A DNA stretch of 64,000 nt from Candidatus Thiodiazotropha sp. (ex Monitilora ramsayi) (lineage in GTDB: Bacteria > Pseudomonadota > Gammaproteobacteria > Chromatiales > Chromatiaceae), in contig JAHXIO010000005.1 in assembly GCA_025655595.1 (NCBI GenBank), positions 434,001 to 498,000 on the forward strand, given 5' to 3'. The translations under genes were made by a program, and so were the position numbers. Position 1 is the stretch's first letter. Each line of letters starts with the position of its first letter. The notes below the pieces were generated by a model that saw only the letters and a list, made by a program, of their open reading frames with translations, was not told the origin of the DNA and did no database searches. Positions 57,434 to 64,000 of the stretch are shown here, piece by piece.

Positions 57434-57817
57434 ATGAATTTGGAACGGGTTATTTTCGGATTTTTTATCATTCTTTCATTGACCTTTAATTTTGTTTTTG
57501 TGGTTGGTGAAATCGATAATCCTTCCCATCATAATGTATGGATACTTACCATAGCGATTTTGGTGAGCTTGATTGCGACTGGTTTAAAGCTGGGGGACCG
57601 TTCACAAGTCGGTGCCTTACTTTTAGCGGCCAGTCTGGTGGCTGACCTTCTTCTGATTACGGCGCGAATTTTGTGGGTGGTATACGAGAGCGATACCGAA
57701 ATCGGTCCGAGCCCTGAATCTATGGTTACGATAGTTTCACTGGCAGGCGGTGCGCTGCTGGCGAACATCGTTTCTGTCGTCATCCTCGTTGGAGATACGC
57801 TAATGTCCCGCCGTTGA
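57434..57817 (+). CDS. Small membrane protein upstream of the K+ channel gene
   Basis: 127 residues with four hydrophobic segments (FGFFIILSLTFNFVFVVG; NVWILTIAILVSLIATGL; GALLLAASLVADLLLITARI; IVSLAGGALLANIVSVVIL). It ends 9 nt before the K+ channel gene and is probably co-translated with it; such 4-TM proteins (DUF6394-like in layout) commonly precede channels of this type. No catalytic motif. An auxiliary subunit role is inferred. Confidence 0.7.
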   Translation: MNLERVIFGFFIILSLTFNFVFVVGEIDNPSHHNVWILTIAILVSLIATGLKLGDRSQVGALLLAASLVADLLLITARILWVVYESDTEIGPSPESMVTIVSLAGGALLANIVSVVILVGDTLMSRR

Positions 57818-57826
57818 GGTAGACCA

Positions 57827-59557
57827 ATGGCTGCAACTTCAGAACTGGATCGGGTTTCCATGATTGTTCTACGCTATATGCGTAGACCGATTTTTGTCCT
57901 TATCCTCGTTTACGCTGTCGGAATAACCGGAATGGCGCTTATTCCAGGGAAGTCAGCAGATGGCGATACCGAGTTTATGAGCTTGTTTCATGCATTCTAT
58001 TTTTTTACTTATACGGCCACTACCACCGGATTTGGGGAGATCCCCAGCGAGTTTACCGATGAACAGCGCCTATGGGCCGTTTTCTGTCTCTACATGGGTG
58101 TAATCGCATGGCTTTACGCAATAGGTTCGATTATCGGATTGATTCGGAACACCCACTTTGTACAGGCTTTGAGTGAATACCGTTTTTCAAAGGTTGTAAA
58201 ACAAATATCCGAGCCCTTCTTTATCATATGCGGTTTTGGAGATACAGGCAGTCTTTTAGCGCGCGGGTTAAGTGATCATCATTTCGTCGGTGTTATCATT
58301 GACCGGGATCCTGAGCGCATCAAGGCCCTGTCTTTGCGGGATTACAATATCAAAATGCCGGGTTTATGTGGTGATTCGAGCGCACCCAGGCATTTAGTAG
58401 ACGCAGGCGTAAAGCATCCCCAATGCAAGGCTGTGATTGCCTTAACAGGTGATGAAGATGTTAATCTGAAAATCGCTGTTATGGCTCGATTTATGAACCC
58501 GGATGTTCATATTATCTGCCGCTCGACTTCGCCCAAACACGAAGAGCATCTCGCGCCACTGCATAACGTAACCATAATTAACCCATTTGAAATATTCGCA
58601 CAACTGCTGAGCATGGCCATTACGGCGCCCAGGCTGCATAACCTTAACAGTTGGCTGGTAAGGGCAAAAGGGGTCCGGCTCGGCAGGCCGCTGAAGGCGC
58701 CTGGTGATAATTGGATACTATGCGGTTATGGGCGAATGGGAAAATGGCTGCGCCAGTACATGAAGCTCAACGCCATTGAACCTCTCGTCATCGACCCAAA
58801 TTTAGACAAGGACCAAGAGACTAGCTGTTTCATTAAAGGATATGCAGATCATGGCACCTTAGAAAGGGCAGGGCTAACCAACGCGCGTGGTATCGTTGCA
58901 GGTACTGACAGTGATTCGGATAATCTGAACATCATGATGAGCGCGCAGGTGGTGAATCCAACGGTGTTTACCATAGTGCGTCAAAATCATCATGAGAATC
59001 AGCTTGCATTTGACTCGGCCCGTGCTGACTTGATTGTGCAAACCAGCCTGACTACCGGCCGACGCATATTAAAACATTTAATTTCACCGCAGATACAGCA
59101 GTTGATTGATTATCTATATGAACAAGGTGAACACATTACGGGTGAAGTTAGTGAGCAGTTAAGCAGTATCATTGGAGATAATAAACCACACCTCTGGTGT
59201 GTCACATTGGATAGGCCACACGCGCTGGCTGCTGCGGATTTATTTCAACAAGGATGCAAGCTTGTTTTGAGAAACCTGTTACGTCACCCTTCTGACAGAG
59301 ACGAGTCCCTTGCTTGTATGCCGTTGGTGATTATCCGGGATGGTCAATCTCGTATGCTGCCAAGTCTCAATGAGATGGTATTTATGGATGACTGTATCCT
59401 GCTTTGTGGAACGGAAAAGAGTGAGCAACTACTTGGATCGACATTGAACAACTCCTACACGCTTCATTATTTGATAACCGGAGAGGAGAAGGCTAGAGGG
59501 TACTTCTTTCTCTTGTTGGAAGAGAAGCGAGAGCGAAGTCAAAACCGATCAACATGA
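57827..59557 (+). CDS. Two-TM potassium channel with two RCK (TrkA-N) domains
   Basis: 576 residues. N-terminal pore: TM1 (RRPIFVLILVYAVGITGMAL), pore helix and filter TATTTGFGEIP (TxGFG in place of TVGYG), TM2 (LWAVFCLYMGVIAWLYAIG). Two cytoplasmic RCK domains follow: Rossmann motif FIICGFGDTGSLLARGL near residue 132 and WILCGYGRMGKWLRQY near residue 295. The second retains Gly-rich NAD-binding signature and the last ~150 residues may form a RCK_C-like end. Similar to MthK/KefC-like channels regulated by nucleotides or Ca2+. The TGFG filter is seen in some prokaryotic K+ channels and Ktr/Trk proteins. Confidence 0.88.
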   Translation: MAATSELDRVSMIVLRYMRRPIFVLILVYAVGITGMALIPGKSADGDTEFMSLFHAFYFFTYTATTTGFGEIPSEFTDEQRLWAVFCLYMGVIAWLYAIGSIIGLIRNTHFVQALSEYRFSKVVKQISEPFFIICGFGDTGSLLARGLSDHHFVGVIIDRDPERIKALSLRDYNIKMPGLCGDSSAPRHLVDAGVKHPQCKAVIALTGDEDVNLKIAVMARFMNPDVHIICRSTSPKHEEHLAPLHNVTIINPFEIFAQLLSMAITAPRLHNLNSWLVRAKGVRLGRPLKAPGDNWILCGYGRMGKWLRQYMKLNAIEPLVIDPNLDKDQETSCFIKGYADHGTLERAGLTNARGIVAGTDSDSDNLNIMMSAQVVNPTVFTIVRQNHHENQLAFDSARADLIVQTSLTTGRRILKHLISPQIQQLIDYLYEQGEHITGEVSEQLSSIIGDNKPHLWCVTLDRPHALAAADLFQQGCKLVLRNLLRHPSDRDESLACMPLVIIRDGQSRMLPSLNEMVFMDDCILLCGTEKSEQLLGSTLNNSYTLHYLITGEEKARGYFFLLLEEKRERSQNRST

Positions 59558-59624
59558 GCGTTGACGGGTGGGTACAGCTTTAGACGAATACTCATGACAA
59601 CGGCTTTTGGTAAAAAATTGGATG

Positions 59625-59676
59625 AAAAAGGGGCGGTGACAAATAAAAATCTTTTATGTTTTCAATTATCATTGAC
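59625..59676. repeat. REP-like element before repeat copy 2
   Basis: AAAAAGGGGCGGTGACAAAT at 59625-59644, followed by an A+T-rich stretch and TCAATTATCATTGAC. Same family as 37942 and 35835. Confidence 0.6.
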
Positions 59677-59704
59677 GACGTCGATTATCCTTTACCCAAT
59701 CAAG

Positions 59705-60096
59705 ACATCAAGAGAGTTTTTTGGCACCTGTCGGCTCAAATAATTGACCCTATAGGTAAAATCCAGTCCTGTACGACTCTTTTCCGGAGCCTGATAGCAG
59801 AAATAATGAAACGTTGTTAAGTTTCTCGGGACTTCACGGCAAAAATAGTTGACCCGGTAGAAGAAATAGTTGAATTCACGACTCGATTATTTGAACTGTT
59901 TGGATTATTTCGCTCATTAACGAGCAAAATATTGTGCGCAATTGACTAAATTTAATCAATTGCGAGCGAATTAGCTTCGTGAGTTTCATTTTGAGCATCG
60001 TTAAGTCCCGAAATAATAGGAAGAAGTCGAGAAAAGGCTTCATGAGTTCGATTATTTCTGCTGACAGGTCAATTCTGTTTGGCGAGCAGTCTATTA
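59705..60096. repeat. Structured ~395-bp non-coding repeat, copy 2
   Basis: Direct-oriented copy of 35381-35775. Matching inverted modules: AGTTGACCCGGTAGAAGAAA (from ~59848) against a partner near 60045-60070, GAATTCACGA against TCGTGAGTTTC, and the central stem CGCAATTGACTAA / TTAATCAATTGCG (59938-59950 / 59954-59966). Relative to copy 1, two stem positions are changed on both sides so that pairing is kept. The remaining 59558-60308 shows no gene. Confidence 0.8.
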
Positions 60097-60308
60097 ATCG
60101 AGCGGTTGGGTACCTATCGAGGGTCATCGGTCTAATTAACCGCAGAATCAACATACTTCAAGATTGATTCAGACGATCCGTGATTTTTTGTGTTAGAACT
60201 AAGAAAAGGCCAGGGAACGGGTATGTATTCTACCCAAGGGCCTAAAGAGGTGCCTGGAAGTAGAGAAGCAGCAGTTAAACATGAGCAATAAGCGCGGGAG
60301 AGAACGTA

Positions 60309-60689
60309 ATGACAGGGGAGATTCTTGTTGTGGACGATGAACCCAATATCGTCCTGTCCCTGGAATTCCTATTGAAAAAAGAGGGTTATCACGTACGCAC
60401 TGCCAATAATGGCGAAGAGGCGCTAAATGCCCTGAAGGAGTCGAAGCCAGACTTGGTGCTGCTTGATGTAATGATGCCGCGCATGGATGGTTACGACGTC
60501 TGTCAGGCGATACGCGCTGATCCTGAATTGAGTTCGGTGCGCATCATTATGCTGACGGCCAGAGGGCGGGATATCGAACGCGATAAGGGTTTGGCATTGG
60601 GGGCGGATGATTACGTGACAAAGCCTTTTGCAACGCGCGAGCTGGTGGGCAAGGTTAACGCTTTCCTGGGAGGCGCCACCCAGTTATAG
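60309..60689 (+). CDS. Single-domain response regulator (CheY-like)
   Basis: 126 residues; a complete REC domain and nothing else: acidic pair Asp9/Asp10, phospho-acceptor Asp53 (LLDVMMPRMDG), Thr in MLTARG and Lys in VTKPFATREL. REC-only proteins relay phosphate or block an output. It precedes, in the same direction, the symporter-histidine kinase gene and may be its partner, though 630 bases separate them. GGGAGAG lies shortly upstream of the ATG. Confidence 0.92.
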   Translation: MTGEILVVDDEPNIVLSLEFLLKKEGYHVRTANNGEEALNALKESKPDLVLLDVMMPRMDGYDVCQAIRADPELSSVRIIMLTARGRDIERDKGLALGADDYVTKPFATRELVGKVNAFLGGATQL

Positions 60690-61320
60690 GTACTCCCATT
60701 TTGGTAATCGGTTTTTATTTCTGCACCCGACTGATATCACTGCGCACCAATCTGCAACTCAGCTAAGTAACGGTAGCATGACAACTGACTTACATGATTC
60801 CCGGCACTGCATTCCGTACTGAGTTTTTCTCTGATCCGGTTATCCGCTTTCTGATAATGCCATTGCAGCGGTCGCCCTATGGTTTTCTCATCTCACTATT
60901 TTTCTTTGGCAAAAGAAATTGTGCTGCCGGTTTTGGCGATGCATGCAGCTGCTGTTGAGGGACAGCAGACACGTTTCTAATAGCTCACAATACGTGCATT
61001 TGACCTAAACTCAAAGAAAATGAGATGGGTGTCTCCTTCGCTGTCCGCGTATTGGACACGTTGCAGGTGTCGGTATTTGTTCATGAGGAAATACCGGATC
61101 GTACACGCGATGCCAGTATGAACGTAAGTGGATCGAGGGTACAGGTCTTCATGCGGCTATGAGTGATTCACTGGTCACGGTGCGGATATTGATACGATCG
61201 GTATTTATCAGGGATCATGCGATTAGCACCCTGAGACAAGAATATGAAGCGTAGGAATACATGGTGGAGGTTCGCAGCGGCAGGCAGTTTTTTTAACCTT
61301 CTTTGAGTGGGATGGCGACA
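60690..61320. other. Long gap between the response regulator and the symporter-kinase genes
   Basis: About 630 bases. I see no gene with a start, ribosome binding site and recognisable family. The region has short broken frames and may be decayed coding DNA or a long regulatory region. Confidence 0.4.
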
Positions 61321-61557
61321 ATGTCCAACAAGCGAAATCATGAACGTCTCATAGCCCTCTTCCTTCTGGGCGCGCTCGTGCTCAACTATCCGCTGTTGCA
61401 TCTCTTCGGCGCGGCCTCGCTTTGGCTGGGTATTCCCGTTCTCTATCTTTATCTGTTCATCTGCTGGCTTGTTCTCATTGTGCTGATGGCTTTGTTGATG
61501 GAAGGCCACCGCGGAGGCGAAAGAGACACATTGCACACTAACCATAGAGGCGGGTGA
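61321..61557 (+). CDS. Two-helix membrane protein, probable partner of the symporter-kinase
   Basis: 78 residues from ATG 61321 (ATG 61312 is an alternative, 3 residues longer). Two hydrophobic segments: LIALFLLGALVLNYPLLHLF and IPVLYLYLFICWLVLIVLMA, with a charged tail EGHRGGERD. The next gene starts 4 nt after its stop. Small proteins of this type regularly precede sodium/solute-symporter family proteins and may be accessory subunits. No family name is certain. Confidence 0.75.
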   Translation: MSNKRNHERLIALFLLGALVLNYPLLHLFGAASLWLGIPVLYLYLFICWLVLIVLMALLMEGHRGGERDTLHTNHRGG

Positions 61558-61561
61558 GTTC

Positions 61562-64000
61562 GTGCTGTCGGATTGGCTAATACTGATCTGTGCTTTTGCT
61601 TACGTAGGGCTGCTGTTCGCAATCGCATTTTATGCGGACATGCGGTCGGATGCGGGTCGTTCGATTATCAGCAATCCGTATATATATACACTTTCGATCG
61701 CCGTCTACTGCACCGCCTGGACCTTTTACGGCAGTGTGGGTCGCGCGGCAGGTTCAGGCATAGGATTTCTGCCCATCTATTTCGGACCGACGCTGATGGC
61801 CTGCCTCTGGTGGTTCGTGCTGCGTAAAATCGTGCGTATCAGCAAAGTCCATCGAATTACCTCCATTGCTGACTTTATCGGTTCGCGTTACGGAAAGAGT
61901 ACTTTTGTAGGCGGCGTGGTCACCGTTATCGCGGTGGTGGGAATCATGCCTTATATCTCACTGCAGCTAAAGGCCGTTGCCGCCAGTTACAATGTGCTGC
62001 TGTCGCATCCCGAAATCGCAGATGCCGCAGCGAGTCAGGCATTCTATGGTGATACGGCGCTTTATGTGGCGCTCTCTCTGGCAGCGTTCACCATTCTGTT
62101 CGGTACCCGGCACATCGATATTACCGAACGTCATGAGGGGATGGTGGCGGCTATCGCCTTTGAGTCACTTATCAAGTTGATCGCGTTCCTCGCAGTGGGT
62201 CTGTTTGTCGTATTTGCCGTGTTCTCAGGGCCAGTCGATCTCTTTGCCAAGGCATCTGAGGTACCGGAGGTGGCCAAGTTGTTTGGCTTCGACGCGATGC
62301 CTGGCGGTTACGCGAGTTGGTTGTCGCTCACCTTTCTGGCCATGATGGCTATCATGTTTTTGCCGCGCCAGTTTCAGGTTTTGGTGGTTGAGAATGTCAA
62401 TGAAGAGCATATTCGCAAAGCGAGTTGGCTCTTCCCTCTCTATCTATTCCTGATCAACCTGTTTGTGTTACCCATAGCCATCGCCGGTCTAATTCTATTT
62501 CCTGAGGGTACCGTCGATCCGGACACCTTCGTGTTGACCCTGCCGATGACGGGGAATGCGGAGTATCTCGCACTGTTCGCTTTCATTGGCGGACTGTCAG
62601 CGGCAACCGGCATGGTGATCGTGGCGACCATCGCGATATCGACTATGGTGTGCAACGATCTGGTGATCCCCTTTTTGTTGCGTGTGTATGCACTTCACCG
62701 GGAAGATATGAGCGGCCTGCTACTGACGATTCGGCGCGGTGCCATCATCGTGATCCTGTTACTGGGGTATCTCTATTTTAAACTCATCGGCGAGTCCTAC
62801 GCGCTTGTTACGATCGGATTGGTCTCATTTGCCGCCGCAGCCCAGTTCGCACCGCCCATTTTGATCGGGATCTATTGGAAGGGGGCCAGTCGCGCCGGGG
62901 CGATAGCGGGTCTCCTGGGCGGCTTTGTGGTTTGGGCCTACACGCTGGTGTTGCCGGGGTTTGCACGATCGGGTTGGCTTTCTCAGTTATTTCTTGAAGA
63001 GGGGCTTTTTGGCTTGTCCTGGCTGAGGCCGTATCAACTGTTGGGTCTCGATCTGTTCGATCCCATCACCCACGCTGTTTTCTGGAGCATGTTGGTCAAT
63101 GTAGGCCTGCTTGTCGGTGTGTCCTTGTTTGCAAACCAGAGCGCCATTGAGCGTATCCAGGCGACCCTTTTTGTGGATGTGTTCAAGCGCGGTTCGAAGA
63201 CGCGCGATTCGCGGATCTGGGAGAGCACCGCGTCGGTCGCCGAGATACGTGAAATACTGACAAGATTCATCGGTACAGATCAGGCGGTGAAGGCGTTCGA
63301 GCAATTTGGTCTCGAGCGTGGGCAGGTTCTCAGAGATGAGATGCGCGCCGAAAGTGCGTTGGTGGAGTATACCGAGCGTCAGTTGGCCGGTGCGATTGGC
63401 GCCGCCTCGGCCCGTGTGATGATGGGCTCGGTGGTGAAGGGAGAGGAGCTGAGTATTGAAGGCGTGATGAAGATACTCGATGAAACCTCTCAGGTGCTCG
63501 AGTACAGCCGGCAACTCGAACAGAAGTCCCGCGAATTGGAAGCCGCCACCGGTGAACTCAAAGCGGCAAATGAACGCCTTAAGGAACTGGACCGTCTCAA
63601 GGACGAGTTCGTCTCCACGGTCAGTCACGAACTGCGAACGCCACTCACATCGATACGGGCGTTTTCGGAAATCCTGCGGGATAACCCTGAAATGATGTCC
63701 AATCAACGTCAAGAGTATCTGGACATTATCGTCAAGGAGAGCGAACGCCTGACCCGATTGATCAATGAAGTACTGAATCTGGCGAAAATCGAATCCGGAA
63801 GCATCGAATGGGATATGCAGGGTGTGGATCTGCGGCAGGCAATCGAGGAGGCGCTGGTCGCCACTCAGCAGTTGGTGGTAGAGAGTGGAACTGAGTTGAT
63901 CAAACGTATGCCGGATGAGTCGGTGGAGGTCACAGTGGATAAGGACCGTATGATCCAGGTAGTCATTAACCTGATATCCAACGCTGTCAAATTTTGTGAT
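61562..64000 (+). CDS. Sodium/solute symporter-histidine kinase fusion (CbrA-like), 3' end beyond window
   Basis: Open frame from GTG 61562 to the window edge (813 codons). The N-terminal ~540 residues have about 13 membrane helices of the SSSF/PutP family (YCTAWTFYGSVGRAAGSGIG, RITSIADFIGSRYGKS, FLPRQFQVLVVENVNEEHIR, FAPPILIGIYWKGASRAGA). A cytoplasmic linker (STAC-like, then a coiled coil SRELEAATGELKAANERLKE) leads to HisKA with phospho-acceptor in FVSTVSHELRTPLTSIR, and the beginning of HATPase (NLISNAVKF N-box at the edge). This architecture is that of CbrA-type sensors, which link transport of a nutrient to nitrogen/carbon control. The catalytic end and any receiver domain lie outside. 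Confidence 0.9.
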   Translation, partial: MLSDWLILICAFAYVGLLFAIAFYADMRSDAGRSIISNPYIYTLSIAVYCTAWTFYGSVGRAAGSGIGFLPIYFGPTLMACLWWFVLRKIVRISKVHRITSIADFIGSRYGKSTFVGGVVTVIAVVGIMPYISLQLKAVAASYNVLLSHPEIADAAASQAFYGDTALYVALSLAAFTILFGTRHIDITERHEGMVAAIAFESLIKLIAFLAVGLFVVFAVFSGPVDLFAKASEVPEVAKLFGFDAMPGGYASWLSLTFLAMMAIMFLPRQFQVLVVENVNEEHIRKASWLFPLYLFLINLFVLPIAIAGLILFPEGTVDPDTFVLTLPMTGNAEYLALFAFIGGLSAATGMVIVATIAISTMVCNDLVIPFLLRVYALHREDMSGLLLTIRRGAIIVILLLGYLYFKLIGESYALVTIGLVSFAAAAQFAPPILIGIYWKGASRAGAIAGLLGGFVVWAYTLVLPGFARSGWLSQLFLEEGLFGLSWLRPYQLLGLDLFDPITHAVFWSMLVNVGLLVGVSLFANQSAIERIQATLFVDVFKRGSKTRDSRIWESTASVAEIREILTRFIGTDQAVKAFEQFGLERGQVLRDEMRAESALVEYTERQLAGAIGAASARVMMGSVVKGEELSIEGVMKILDETSQVLEYSRQLEQKSRELEAATGELKAANERLKELDRLKDEFVSTVSHELRTPLTSIRAFSEILRDNPEMMSNQRQEYLDIIVKESERLTRLINEVLNLAKIESGSIEWDMQGVDLRQAIEEALVATQQLVVESGTELIKRMPDESVEVTVDKDRMIQVVINLISNAVKFCD

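Overview
The window is a bacterial chromosome segment, most likely from a sulfur-oxidising, facultatively anaerobic gammaproteobacterium. The core order murJ..ribF-ileS-lspA and uvrA-yajR-ssb, together with rsmA and an AsrA-type Lon, is gammaproteobacterial. A sulfur-globule protein gene, an nnrS gene behind a perfect FNR/DNR box, a cytochrome P460 and a MauG/CCP peroxidase point to sulfur and nitrogen-oxide metabolism. This placement is an inference from gene content; the window has no rRNA or tRNA that I can see.

Layout. 0-8 kb: end of murJ, a PQQ-like beta-propeller and a cytochrome P460 inserted between murJ and ribF-ileS-lspA, then a porin. 8-22 kb: a CZB chemoreceptor, a divergent methyltransferase/TetR pair, uvrA with a small membrane protein, yajR, ssb, and a GGDEF-EAL protein paired with a substrate-binding protein. 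22-27 kb: sulfur-globule protein, nnrS and a DUF1800/DUF1501 pair. 27-30.3 kb: lon and rsmA. 30.5-48.1 kb: an accessory mosaic. It holds an A+T-rich two-gene SIR2 plus SMC-like ATPase module that looks like a defence system related to Lamassu-Sir2, the 3' stub of a tyrosine recombinase, REP-like repeats with a decayed RAYT transposase, a GFA protein, a MauG-type peroxidase, a tandem HAD fusion, a broken VanB-type reductase, and a histidine kinase / REC-PP2C / STAS partner-switching cassette. 48.3-64 kb: tryptophan dioxygenase and kynureninase-like genes, an RND efflux pair, a K+ channel, repeats, a response regulator and an unfinished symporter-histidine kinase.

The most striking structural observation is that the block lon-rsmA-accessory region (about 26.96-48.1 kb) is bracketed by remnants of second copies of its own boundary genes. 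A 37-codon stub of a divergent lon 3' end lies just outside lon at 26846-26959. A divergent copy of the rsmA 5' end plus about 150 bp of leader lies at 48108-48295. Both stubs face outward exactly as residual native genes would if a foreign lon-rsmA-cargo segment had replaced the original locus. The second notable structure is a roughly 395-bp non-coding repeat (35.38-35.78 and 59.70-60.10 kb) built of nested inverted repeats, with base changes in the two copies that preserve pairing.
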